From Pseudobutyrivibrio sp. OR37 (GTDB taxonomy: Bacteria; Bacillota; Clostridia; Lachnospirales; Lachnospiraceae), in contig NZ_FOQF01000023.1 of assembly GCF_900113655.1 (NCBI RefSeq), positions 1 to 61,538 on the forward strand: DNA of 61,538 bases. The letters are read 5' to 3'. The notes beneath the pieces were generated by a model. That model was not told the DNA's origin, ran no database searches, and saw nothing but the letters and a program-made list of their open reading frames with translations. Numbering within the stretch: the first letter of the stretch is position 1; every line of letters begins with the position of its first letter. The position numbers and the translations under genes are program-made. Below, piece after piece: positions 26,055 through 33,722 of the stretch.

Positions 26055-27096
26055 GGCAATGGGCGTAACCGTGGGCACAGTGTCGAAATGGGAAAACGGA
26101 AACTGTGTCCCTGATATAAATACGATGATGGATTTGGCGGATTTCTTTAATCTTTCTATGGATGCGCTGGTGGGGTATTCCATGGTATCAAAGAGAGTGG
26201 ATGATATTATCGAGGAATCATTTGAGTTATACAGGGAACATAGGCTTGACGAGGCAAGGGAGCATCTCGATAAAGCTGTAGTGAGATATCCTAATGATGT
26301 AAAGATTTTGAGGAGAGCTGGTAGTGTATATTACATAAGCTGGTATCAGGATAATAAAAATGAGGATTTTAGAAATCGTGCCATAGAATTATTTAATCGA
26401 GCATTACGCATACTAGCGGATTCTCCAGAAAACAAAATCGATGAGATTGCAATCCTTAAGCAACTTGCCTTGCTTGAGAAAGACAATGAAAAGCAGATAG
26501 AGATTATAAAGCATATAAATGTAGATGGAATATATGATGATTTGCTTGGAGAAATATATTGGCATCAAGGGAAAAAGGAAGAGGCGTTAGCTTGCTATAC
26601 AAAAAAGTTTCATTTCAGTGTTCTTGACGCTACTGATGTAGCAGGGCATATGCTGGATTATTTCTTCTCAAATAAAAAGTATAAGGAGCTGCTTGAATTA
26701 TATCAGTGGGTAGAACAAACTGTAGCAGGGCTTATGCTTTCAGATAAACCATCTTATTTAACAAGGTATGTTGCTATGATAAAAACATGTGAGGCTATAT
26801 GTTATGAACTCATTGGCAATCATGAGAAAATGATGTCGGAAATAGCTTTAGCTATTGAAAAAGCAAAAGCTTTCGACGCAGATCCAGTGTATGACATCTA
26901 TACAAATGTCAGATTTGTTTATGGTACTAAGAAAGATTTGCCAGTAGCTTATGATGATAAAGATGGCAATACCGTTTTAGGAATAAAGCAAATTGTAGAT
27001 GAAATATATAGCACAGGCGACCTGGGCTTCACCAAAAAAGAACTGCAAGCTATAAAGCGAGTGCAGGAGTATATAGTAAAGCTTATTAACAATTAA
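25981..27096 (+). CDS. XRE-family regulator with TPR-like C-terminal domain
   Basis: A 371-residue protein with an N-terminal XRE helix-turn-helix (LTQEQLAEAMGVTVGTVSKWE, residues about 18-40, then NTMMDLADFFNLSMDALVGY) and a long helical part with TPR-like repeats (for example LYREHRLDEAREHLDKAV and YWHQGKKEEALACY). This layout resembles peptide-responsive regulators of the RRNPP group, though no signal peptide gene is visible. AAGGAG ten bases upstream lies inside the exporter gene. It may control the exporter it overlaps. Confidence 0.82.
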   Translation: MQNNLSENIRANRKRMLLTQEQLAEAMGVTVGTVSKWENGNCVPDINTMMDLADFFNLSMDALVGYSMVSKRVDDIIEESFELYREHRLDEAREHLDKAVVRYPNDVKILRRAGSVYYISWYQDNKNEDFRNRAIELFNRALRILADSPENKIDEIAILKQLALLEKDNEKQIEIIKHINVDGIYDDLLGEIYWHQGKKEEALACYTKKFHFSVLDATDVAGHMLDYFFSNKKYKELLELYQWVEQTVAGLMLSDKPSYLTRYVAMIKTCEAICYELIGNHEKMMSEIALAIEKAKAFDADPVYDIYTNVRFVYGTKKDLPVAYDDKDGNTVLGIKQIVDEIYSTGDLGFTKKELQAIKRVQEYIVKLINN

Positions 27097-27178
27097 ATAG
27101 CTTGAAAATATGATATCATGCTATAATATGACTACGAATAAATTAGTTAGTAATAGAATAAGTGATTGGAGGAACATT

Positions 27179-27451
27179 ATGGTTTATCCTTTTATGACGC
27201 TAAATGACAATACTGAAATAGTGCATTCTGAAATGCATGAAGATGGCAGAGTTCTTGTTCATATAGAGACTCCTGATGAAAAAGTATGTTTTAAGCATGC
27301 AGATTGCTGGCTCCCTGAATATAAATGGGAAGATGTATATGAATACACTGATGAAGAGCTTGCAAAGCTTGAGGAGTTTTTGAAATCAACGGCGCATCTT
27401 ATTATAGAATTTTCCCAAGAAGGAGGTTTTGATAATGCCTCAAATTTTTAG
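27179..27451 (+). CDS. small acidic protein paired with DUF4160
   Basis: A 90-residue acidic protein with several aromatic residues (CWLPEYKWEDVYEY) and no membrane segment. ATG 27179 has GGAGG upstream; a longer reading from 27110 lacks a ribosome site. It overlaps the DUF4160 gene by 17 bases in another frame. DUF4160 genes are often found beside a small partner of the DUF2442 type; this protein occupies that position but I cannot confirm the family. Function unknown. Confidence 0.65.
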   Translation: MVYPFMTLNDNTEIVHSEMHEDGRVLVHIETPDEKVCFKHADCWLPEYKWEDVYEYTDEELAKLEEFLKSTAHLIIEFSQEGGFDNASNF

Positions 27452-27713
27452 AATGGGAGAGTACTGGATTTATTTTTGGACTAATGAAAATAAGCCCGTT
27501 GAGCCAATTCATGTTCATGTGGCTAAAGGAGCACCTACTGCCAATGCTACAAAGATATGGATTACAAGTACTGGTAAATGTTTATTGGCAAATAATAATT
27601 CCAAAATAGCGGAACACACTCTTAGAAATATAATGAGAATGATTGAAGCAAGAAGTGATGATGTGATTTCAAAATGGTTATTATATTTTGGGGAAATATC
27701 ATATTACTGTTAA
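27435..27713 (+). CDS. DUF4160-domain protein
   Basis: This 92-residue protein starts PQIFRMGEYWIYFWTNENKP and contains EPIHVHVAKG and CLLANNNSKI, the core pattern of DUF4160. These small proteins occur widely with a small partner in bacterial chromosomes and mobile elements, and have been suspected of toxin-antitoxin roles, without firm proof known to me. AAGGAGG at 27419-27425 inside the preceding gene drives translation from ATG 27435. Confidence 0.8.
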   Translation: MPQIFRMGEYWIYFWTNENKPVEPIHVHVAKGAPTANATKIWITSTGKCLLANNNSKIAEHTLRNIMRMIEARSDDVISKWLLYFGEISYYC

Positions 27714-27838
27714 AAAATGATAAATATAAGGTTATTTGGATGTATATATGGTGAAGCAAGGCACAGTCCATCCTCTCAAACAGGGATGGAAGGAAAATGT
27801 GTTTTTAAAAGGAGATATTACAGGGATATAATTATAGC

Positions 27839-27873
27839 AGGGCTACTGAGAAGTTTTCTCAGTAGCCCTTTTC
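27839..27873 (+). terminator. strong rho-independent terminator
   Basis: A 14-bp perfect stem, 27839-27852 with 27856-27869 (AGGGCTACTGAGAA and its complement), then TTTTC. It closes the transcript of the DUF4160 pair. The 301 bases from 27714 to 28014 otherwise hold only a short open frame that I do not consider a gene and the leader of sufC. Confidence 0.9.
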
Positions 27874-27927
27874 TTTACAAAAATAGGCTACCATTTTTAC
27901 AAATCCATGTTAATATAATATGGCTGA

Positions 27928-27952
27928 ATTAGTTTGACACAATTAAATTAGT
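27928..27952 (+). promoter_or_regulatory. possible promoter/regulator region of sufCB
   Basis: TTGACA at 27934-27939 lies between two direct copies of AATTAGT (27928-27934 and 27946-27952). No convincing -10 box is seen at normal spacing. Rrf2-type iron-sulfur regulators bind AT-rich repeats of this sort, so control by cluster status is possible but unproven. Confidence 0.25.
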
Positions 27953-28014
27953 CTTTCCTAACTACCACTGGCATGGGGTTAGGGAGTGTAGCACATAGAA
28001 CGAGGAGTATAGAT

Positions 28015-28755
28015 ATGTTAGAAATCAAAAATCTTACATACAAGGTTGATGATGAAAATGATTCCGTTAAAGAAATCATTGATGGTCTTGACCTTACAGT
28101 TGAAGATGGTAAGTTTATCGTCATCACCGGTCCTAACGGTGGCGGTAAGTCCACACTTGCAAAGCTTATCATGGGTGTTAACCAGTTGACAAGCGGACAA
28201 ATTATCCTTGATGGTGTGGATATCTCAGATAAAAATATCACTGAGCGTGCAAAAATGGGAATCAGCTTTGCTTTCCAGGCACCAGTTCACTTCAAGGGAA
28301 TCAGAGTAATCGATTTACTTCGTCTTGCAGCAGGTGAGCACATTTCTGTTGCAGTAGCTTGTGAGTACCTTTCAAAGGTAGGACTTTGCGCTAAGGATTA
28401 TGTAGAGCGTGAGGTTAACGGTTCACTTTCAGGTGGTGAACTTAAGCGTATCGAAATCGCCACAGTACTTGCACGTGGAACCAAACTTTCTATCTTTGAT
28501 GAGCCAGAGGCTGGAATCGATCTTTGGAGCTTCCAGAATCTTATCAAGGTATTTGAGAACATGCGAAAGGATATCAATGGAACAATCATTGTTATCTCAC
28601 ACCAGGAGCGCATCCTAAATATCGCAGATGAAATCGTAGTTATTGAAAACGGCAAGGTTAAGAAGCAGGGGCCTAAGGATGAAATTCTCCCAGAGCTTCT
28701 TGGTACATCGGCAGCAGCCAGCATTGCCTGCGAAAAGTTAGGAGGTGACCAGTAA
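28015..28755 (+). CDS. sufC: Fe-S assembly ATPase SufC
   Basis: A 246-residue ABC-type ATPase with Walker A GPNGGGKSTLAKLIMG, Q-loop region SFAFQAP, signature LSGGELKRIEIA, Walker B LSIFDEPEAGIDLW and switch ISHQ. PVHFKGI and DEPEAGID are typical of SufC. It energises iron-sulfur cluster assembly with the SufB/D-like partner whose gene overlaps its stop by one base (TAATG). ATG 28015 has GAGGAG upstream. No sufS, sufU or second scaffold gene is adjacent. Confidence 0.92.
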   Translation: MLEIKNLTYKVDDENDSVKEIIDGLDLTVEDGKFIVITGPNGGGKSTLAKLIMGVNQLTSGQIILDGVDISDKNITERAKMGISFAFQAPVHFKGIRVIDLLRLAAGEHISVAVACEYLSKVGLCAKDYVEREVNGSLSGGELKRIEIATVLARGTKLSIFDEPEAGIDLWSFQNLIKVFENMRKDINGTIIVISHQERILNIADEIVVIENGKVKKQGPKDEILPELLGTSAAASIACEKLGGDQ

Positions 28756-29678
28756 TGGCTCTTGATGCAATTCAAAAGAACATTTTACATGAGGTTGCTG
28801 ATTTAGATGGCATACCTCAGGGTGCATATAATATCCGTTCAAACGGTGCCAGCGCAGCACGTAACACTACTGCTAACATCGACATCGTTACAAAGGAAGA
28901 TAAGCCAGGTATCGATATCATCATCAAACCAGGCACAAAGGGCGAAAGCGTTCATATCCCTGTAGTCCTTACACAGAGCGGTCTTAAGGATATGGTTTAC
29001 AATGATTTTTATGTTGGAGAGGATGCAGATGTTACTATCGTAGCAGGCTGCGGTATTTCTAACTGTGGTGACCAGGATTCTCAGCATGATGGTATCCACA
29101 CATTCCACGTAGGCAAGAATGCCAAGGTTAAATACGTAGAAAAGCACTATGGCGAAGGTGATGGAAAGGGAGCTCGTATCCTTAATCCTGTAACAAACGT
29201 ATATCAGGAAGAGGGCAGCCATGTAGAGATGGAAATGGTTCAGATTAAGGGCGTAGATTCTACAGTTCGTACTAACTACGCTGAGCTTGCTGAAGGAGCA
29301 ACACTTCTTATCCACGAGGCACTTATGACTCACGGCAGCCAGAAAGCCACATCAGATTACAAGGTTCTTCTTAATGGAAAGGACGCTAGCACAGATGTAG
29401 TTTCTCGTTCAGTTGCAAAGGATGATTCAGAGCAGATTTTCGAAGTAGCAATCGAAGGAAATACAGCCTGCAGCGGTCATGCAGCATGTGATGCCATCAT
29501 TATGGGAAATGCTCACGTAGTAGCTATCCCACGTCTTGACGCCAAGAACGTAGATGCAGCCCTCATCCACGAGGCAGCCATCGGCAAAATCGCCGGCGAC
29601 CAGCTCATCAAGCTCATGTCGCTTGGCCTTACAGAAGAAGAGGCTGAGGAACAAATCGTAGCCGGGTTCTTAAGATAA
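28755..29678 (+). CDS. SufB/SufD-family Fe-S scaffold (minimal SUF-type)
   Basis: A 307-residue protein of the SufBD family, clearly shorter than classical SufB (about 470) because the N-terminal domain is reduced. The beta-helical core is followed by CSGHAACDAIIMG and LIHEAAIGKIAGDQLIKLMS, the conserved C-terminal Cys/Glu/His region, then GLTEEEAEEQIVAGFL. With SufC alone it makes a two-gene set like the minimal SUF-type (SMS) systems of anaerobes. AGGAGGTGA precedes the start within sufC. Confidence 0.88.
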   Translation: MALDAIQKNILHEVADLDGIPQGAYNIRSNGASAARNTTANIDIVTKEDKPGIDIIIKPGTKGESVHIPVVLTQSGLKDMVYNDFYVGEDADVTIVAGCGISNCGDQDSQHDGIHTFHVGKNAKVKYVEKHYGEGDGKGARILNPVTNVYQEEGSHVEMEMVQIKGVDSTVRTNYAELAEGATLLIHEALMTHGSQKATSDYKVLLNGKDASTDVVSRSVAKDDSEQIFEVAIEGNTACSGHAACDAIIMGNAHVVAIPRLDAKNVDAALIHEAAIGKIAGDQLIKLMSLGLTEEEAEEQIVAGFLR

Positions 29679-29730
29679 AAAGGCTTCCCCCTGGGGGGAA
29701 GCTGTCAGCGTAGCTGACTGATGAGGGGAA
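29679..29730 (+). repeat. REP-like double-hairpin repeat
   Basis: GCTTCCCC (29683-29690) pairs with GGGGAAGC ending at 29702, followed by GTCAGC/GCTGAC (29704-29718) and then TGATGAGGGG. This arrangement resembles short interspersed repeats that I associate with Clostridia genomes. It directly follows the scaffold gene stop and may act as its terminator or mRNA protector. Confidence 0.6.
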
Positions 29731-29846
29731 CTATCTATAAGTTATTATGTGAATAAACAAAGAATTTAATAATAAAAAACTGTGTATTTCAGTTTTCGCC
29801 CCTCCAGAGGTGCTATCATTGTAGTAGTCACCTATGGAGGTTTTTT

Positions 29847-30206
29847 ATGGCTATAGCACCTATCGGAGGATTAAGTACATACAGTCCAATCTCAAGTGTT
29901 CAGCCTATGAACTATTCAGTTCAGAATGAGGCTGAGGTTTCAGATGTGTATGCAGCAGATGTTACCAAAAACACAGCAGGGGTTAATGGGGCAAATCCTG
30001 TCCAGTATCCTAACGCTACAGTCAGAGAAATTGGTGGTGATTCCATACCGGTTGATCCAATAGCAAGGCAAAAGCGCAACATTCAGGTGTCCTCTGACTT
30101 CAATGATATAGCCACCAAGTTCCTTTCAGGAAATACATCCTATGGTGTAAATGGAAGAGGCAGTACATACAACACATCAGGCTCACGCTTTGATGCCTAC
30201 GCTTAA
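29847..30206 (+). CDS. small hypothetical protein, low complexity
   Basis: A 119-residue protein rich in Ser, Asn, Val and Gly, with no signal peptide or membrane segment. It has a strong GGAGG ribosome site and its own terminator, so it is a credible single gene. The C-terminal GRGSTYNTSGSRFDAYA looks disordered. I do not recognise it. Confidence 0.6.
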   Translation: MAIAPIGGLSTYSPISSVQPMNYSVQNEAEVSDVYAADVTKNTAGVNGANPVQYPNATVREIGGDSIPVDPIARQKRNIQVSSDFNDIATKFLSGNTSYGVNGRGSTYNTSGSRFDAYA

Positions 30207-30237
30207 GAAATAACATAAATAATAATTAGGAATTTAC

Positions 30238-30288
30238 AAATCCTGTCACAAATAAGCTAAATGTAGCTTGGCTGTGACAGGATTTTTA
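30238..30288 (+). terminator. rho-independent terminator
   Basis: AAATCCTGTCACA (30238-30250) pairs with TGTGACAGGATTT (30273-30285); the loop holds a second small stem (AGCTA/TAGCT). A T-run follows. Confidence 0.88.
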
Positions 30289-30370
30289 TTATTCTACTAA
30301 AGTTCTGTCACAACAACCCCTATGTAATATGATAAAATACTCTAAACTGGCAACAATTATGGAGAGGTCT

Positions 30371-31549
30371 ATGGAGTACAGAAGTAATAAAAATGGGGAT
30401 CAGATATCAATACTTGGTTATGGTTGCATGAGATTCACCACAAAGGCGGGGGCTATTGATATAGATAAGGCTGAGCAGGAAATCATGACAGCTTACAATA
30501 GTGGAGTTAATTACTATGACACTGCCTACGTGTATCCTGGTAGCGAGGCGGCGTTGGGGGAAATATTAGAACGCAACTCTATAAGAGAAAATGTAAATAT
30601 TGCGACTAAGCTGCCTCAGTATTTGGTTAGCAGCGCAGCAGCTCTTGATAAATATTTCAACGAAGAATTAAAGAGGCTGCGCACAGATTATATCGACTAT
30701 TATCTTATGCATCACATGACAGCTATGAACCAGTGGGATAAGCTGGAAAAACTTGGGGTGAAGGAGTGGATAGCCCAAAAGAAGGCCAGTGGACAGATAA
30801 GAAACATTGGGTTTTCTTATCATGGCAACACTGAAGATTTCATAGGCATACTAGATGCTTATGATTGGGATTTCTGCCAGATTCAATATAATTACATGGA
30901 TGAACATTCTCAGGCAGGCCTTAGGGGACTGAAGCATGCGGCAAGTAAGGGGATTCCTGTGGTTATAATGGAGCCACTGCGTGGAGGTAAGCTGGTTAGT
31001 CTTCTGCCGGACAAAGCAAAAGAGAAGATTGCTCAGTATGAGAAGGGCTATACTCCAGCTGAGCTTGGCCTTAGATGGCTTTGGAATCAGCCAGAGGTTA
31101 CATGTGTGCTTTCTGGAATGAATTCTGTAGAGATGGTGCAGGAAAATTGCAGGATTGCAGCTGATGCCAAGGCAGATTCATTTACCGGGGAAGACTTTGA
31201 ATTGGTGGAGCAAGTGAAAACTATCATTTCCGAATCAGAGCTTGTAGGTTGTACAGGCTGTAGATATTGTATGCCATGTCCTAAGGGGGTAGATATCCCA
31301 GCACTTTTCAGGTGTTACAACATGACAGCACTAGAAAGCAAATCAGCAGCCAGATTTGAGTATGCCCAGACAGTAGGCCTAAAGGATGAGCCAGCATTTG
31401 CCACCCAGTGCATTGAATGCGGCAAATGCGAGCAGCATTGTCCTCAGAGCATTCCAATAAGAGAGATGATAAAGAAGGCTGACAAAGCTGTTAGGCCATT
31501 GCCATACAAGATTGGTATAAACATTGCTAGACGAATTATGTTAAAATAG
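30371..31549 (+). CDS. aldo/keto reductase with C-terminal 4Fe-4S ferredoxin domain
   Basis: About 392 residues. The N-terminal AKR barrel contains LGYGCMRF, YYDTAYVYPGSE with the catalytic Tyr, IATKLP with the Lys and YLMHHM with the His. The C-terminal part has two cysteine clusters, CTGCRYCMPCPKGVDIP and CIECGKCEQHCPQSIP, so it carries iron-sulfur clusters and probably exchanges electrons with ferredoxin. Proteins of this type are common in anaerobic Clostridia; the substrate is unknown. ATG 30371 with GGAGAGG upstream is preferred; in-frame starts at 30329 and 30359 are possible. Confidence 0.87.
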   Translation: MEYRSNKNGDQISILGYGCMRFTTKAGAIDIDKAEQEIMTAYNSGVNYYDTAYVYPGSEAALGEILERNSIRENVNIATKLPQYLVSSAAALDKYFNEELKRLRTDYIDYYLMHHMTAMNQWDKLEKLGVKEWIAQKKASGQIRNIGFSYHGNTEDFIGILDAYDWDFCQIQYNYMDEHSQAGLRGLKHAASKGIPVVIMEPLRGGKLVSLLPDKAKEKIAQYEKGYTPAELGLRWLWNQPEVTCVLSGMNSVEMVQENCRIAADAKADSFTGEDFELVEQVKTIISESELVGCTGCRYCMPCPKGVDIPALFRCYNMTALESKSAARFEYAQTVGLKDEPAFATQCIECGKCEQHCPQSIPIREMIKKADKAVRPLPYKIGINIARRIMLK

Positions 31550-31594
31550 AAGCCAAGGACATAATCTACTAGTTAGAAGATAGGAGGAGAGGTA

Positions 31595-32146
31595 ATGAGC
31601 AAGGTACTTATATTTATGGCCGAAGGTCATGAGGAAATCGAAGCACTTACAGTTGTTGATTTACTTAGGCGTGCCGATATTGAAATAGAGATGGTTTCAA
31701 TCACAGGAAATAAGAAGGTGCCAGGAGCACATGGCATTACAACATACTGCGATAAGCTGATTGAAAACACTGATTTTGAAAGTGCGGATATGCTTGTGCT
31801 TCCAGGAGGAATGCCAGGTACACTTAATCTTGAATTATGCGAGCCTCTCATGGATCAGGTTCATGGCTTTAACACATCTAAGAAGGGGCTTGCAGCCATC
31901 TGCGCAGCACCAACTGTTTTTGGCAAGGCTGGTATCCTTAAGGGAAAGAAGGCCACCTGCTATCCAGGCATGGAGAAGGATTTGCTGGATGCAGATTTTT
32001 CTACAGACCCAGTTTGTCACGATGGCCACATCATCACAAGCCGTGGCATGGGAACAGCTATCCCATTTGCACTTGAAATCGTAAAGACCTTCAAGGGTGC
32101 AGATGTAGCAGATAAGCTTGCCAAAGGAATAGTTTATAAAGTATAG
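31595..32146 (+). CDS. DJ-1/PfpI-family protein (YajL/ThiJ-like)
   Basis: A 183-residue single-domain protein. MAEGHEEIEALTVVDLLRR and the nucleophile elbow AAICAAPTVFGKAG (Cys in the AICAAP turn) mark the DJ-1 subfamily, along with SRGMGTAIPFALEIV. Members act as glyoxalase or deglycase-like stress proteins or chaperones; the precise activity is disputed. TAGGAGGAGAGG precedes the ATG. It is 18 bases upstream of luxS and probably cotranscribed. Confidence 0.9.
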   Translation: MSKVLIFMAEGHEEIEALTVVDLLRRADIEIEMVSITGNKKVPGAHGITTYCDKLIENTDFESADMLVLPGGMPGTLNLELCEPLMDQVHGFNTSKKGLAAICAAPTVFGKAGILKGKKATCYPGMEKDLLDADFSTDPVCHDGHIITSRGMGTAIPFALEIVKTFKGADVADKLAKGIVYKV

Positions 32147-32164
32147 GAAGGATTATAGGAATAA

Positions 32165-32626
32165 ATGGAAAGAATTAAGAGCTTTACAATCAATCACAAC
32201 ATCCTTACACCGGGATTCTACATCTCACGTGTGGATGATGGAGATATCATCACTTACGATTTGCGTACTCGCAAGCCAAACGCAGGTGATTACATGGATA
32301 ATGCAACAATGCACTCAGTTGAGCACATGATTGCAACATATATCCGCAATTCAGAAATCGCAGACCACGTTATCTACTTTGGACCAATGGGCTGCCAGAC
32401 AGGATTCTATCTTGTTGTAAAGGGCGTTGATTCAAAGAAGACATTCGAGGTTGTAAAAAAAGTATTTAAACAGACAGTAGACCACGAAGGCGACGTCTTC
32501 GGAAAAAGCGCCATCGAGTGCGGTCACTACGAAAATTTGGACATCCAGCTCGCAAAGACTGAATGCGCCCGCTATCTAGACGTACTCAACTCATGGACAA
32601 ATATGGAGTTCACATATCCATCGTAG
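32165..32626 (+). CDS. luxS: S-ribosylhomocysteine lyase LuxS
   Basis: A 153-residue LuxS of standard length. The metal site HSVEH (His50, Glu53, His54) and catalytic Cys77 in GPMGCQTGFY are present, with the third metal ligand region ECGHYENLD. It splits S-ribosylhomocysteine into homocysteine and DPD, the precursor of autoinducer-2, in the activated methyl cycle. The gene for the preceding step, MTA/SAH nucleosidase, is next on the same strand. Confidence 0.97.
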   Translation: MERIKSFTINHNILTPGFYISRVDDGDIITYDLRTRKPNAGDYMDNATMHSVEHMIATYIRNSEIADHVIYFGPMGCQTGFYLVVKGVDSKKTFEVVKKVFKQTVDHEGDVFGKSAIECGHYENLDIQLAKTECARYLDVLNSWTNMEFTYPS

Positions 32627-32669
32627 AAAGCTCTCTGCAACTAGTAAAATAAGAGTAATAGTATAAATA

Positions 32670-32808
32670 GCTGGTAGGTCTCAAGAGCCTATAAATAGCC
32701 TGTAGGTAACAAACTATTATGTTTCTCAAGGAGACATCTAGTCGACGGAGAAATATAATAGTTTGTTACCGTAACAGGCGAGAGAAAAACTTAGAGACCG
32801 TAACCAGC
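32670..32808 (+). repeat. nested hairpin element with TA/GTAA internal loops, copies 2 and 3
   Basis: Outer stem GCTGG (32670-32674)/CCAGC (32804-32808), then TA against GTAA, then GGTCTC/GAGACC. Inner stem GCCTG (32698-32702)/CAGGC (32775-32779), then TA against GTAA, then a perfect 23-bp stem, GGTAACAAAC-TATTATG... (32705-32727) with 32748-32770. Both share the asymmetric loop of the element at 16797-16884, and the inner one shares its sequence too. It fills the luxS to nucleosidase gap. Confidence 0.75.
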
Positions 32809-32832
32809 GAGCCATAAACTAGGAGGTAGAAA

Positions 32833-33519
32833 ATGAAGTTAGGTATTATTGGTGCAATGCAGATAGAGATTGAGAATTTGAAGCCTTCGATTGAGAAGCA
32901 AAGATTTGAGACCATCAGCGGCGTTGATTTCATTTCAGGCGAAATCAATGGCGTAGAGGTAGTAGCAGCCGTTTCAGGAATCGGCAAGGTCTTCGCTGCA
33001 ATCTGCACAGAGATTATGATTTTACATTTTGGAGTAGACCATGTGATTAATATTGGCGTGGCCGGCTCTCTTGTAAAGGACCTTAAGGTTCTCGATGTAG
33101 CTGTTGCAGATTCTGCAGTTCAGCACGATATGAACACAACAGCCCTTGGCGACCCAGCAGGTCTTGTTTCAGGAATTAACATTGTTAATTTCACGGCTGA
33201 TGCGAAGCTTAAAAAGGCAGTTTGTGAGGTACTTGATGCAAAGGGAATCTATTATCAGACAGGTGTAATTGCATCAGGTGATTTGTTTGTAGACACTGAT
33301 AAGCAGCGTCAGAATATCCGCATGAAATTCGACGCAATTGCTGCTGATATGGAGGGCGGAAGCATCGCTCACACATGCTATGTCAATAATGTTCCATTTA
33401 CACTTATCCGCTCTATTTCCGATGCAGATGGTAGTGCAATGGACTACAATACCTTTGCTGGTAAGGCCGCAGAGCAGTCAATCAGCATCGTTTTAGATGT
33501 TATTGCTAAGTTAAAATAA
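32833..33519 (+). CDS. mtnN: 5'-methylthioadenosine/S-adenosylhomocysteine nucleosidase
   Basis: The 228-residue protein matches MTA/SAH nucleosidase (Pfs): MKLGIIGAMQIEIENL at the start, VAAVSGIGKVFAAI, INIGVAGSL, the substrate-binding ADMEGGSIAHTCY and the catalytic SDADGSAMDY. It produces S-ribosylhomocysteine for LuxS and recycles methylthioadenosine. AGGAGG precedes the ATG. The hairpin element upstream separates it from luxS. Confidence 0.96.
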   Translation: MKLGIIGAMQIEIENLKPSIEKQRFETISGVDFISGEINGVEVVAAVSGIGKVFAAICTEIMILHFGVDHVINIGVAGSLVKDLKVLDVAVADSAVQHDMNTTALGDPAGLVSGINIVNFTADAKLKKAVCEVLDAKGIYYQTGVIASGDLFVDTDKQRQNIRMKFDAIAADMEGGSIAHTCYVNNVPFTLIRSISDADGSAMDYNTFAGKAAEQSISIVLDVIAKLK

Positions 33520-33640
33520 TAACAATCTGACATCAAATCGCAAAATTTGACCCTTATTAGGTAAAGAATACACTCTACAAAATACACAAAAAAATAGATA
33601 ATATATCACAGTTAGATAAAAATTTAACAAATTATCAAAA

Positions 33641-33675
33641 TAGGATGTACAATGTACATCCTATTGTTGTATAAT
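33641..33675 (+). promoter_or_regulatory. phosphoketolase promoter with perfect 23-bp palindromic operator
   Basis: Positions 33641-33663 are a perfect inverted repeat, TAGGATGTACA, central A, and the complement TGTACATCCTA. A -10 box TATAAT lies at 33670-33675, and the best -35 candidate TGTACA (33646-33651) is inside the palindrome. A repressor bound here would block RNA polymerase. The preceding intergenic stretch from 33520 is AT-rich with nothing else recognised. Confidence 0.75.
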
Positions 33676-33722
33676 GTCAATTGTCTTTTAGGAAATTCTA
33701 AAGTATTTAAAGGAGATGTAAA

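Noticed and set aside
27717-27932. 71-codon open frame between the DUF4160 gene and sufC
   Set aside because: It reads through a strong terminator hairpin, has no ribosome site and shows no protein-like composition.
32627-32832. SAM or SAH riboswitch between luxS and mtnN
   Set aside because: The structure there is a long near-perfect hairpin with no conserved SAM or SAH aptamer core; it matches the element at 16797-16884 instead.
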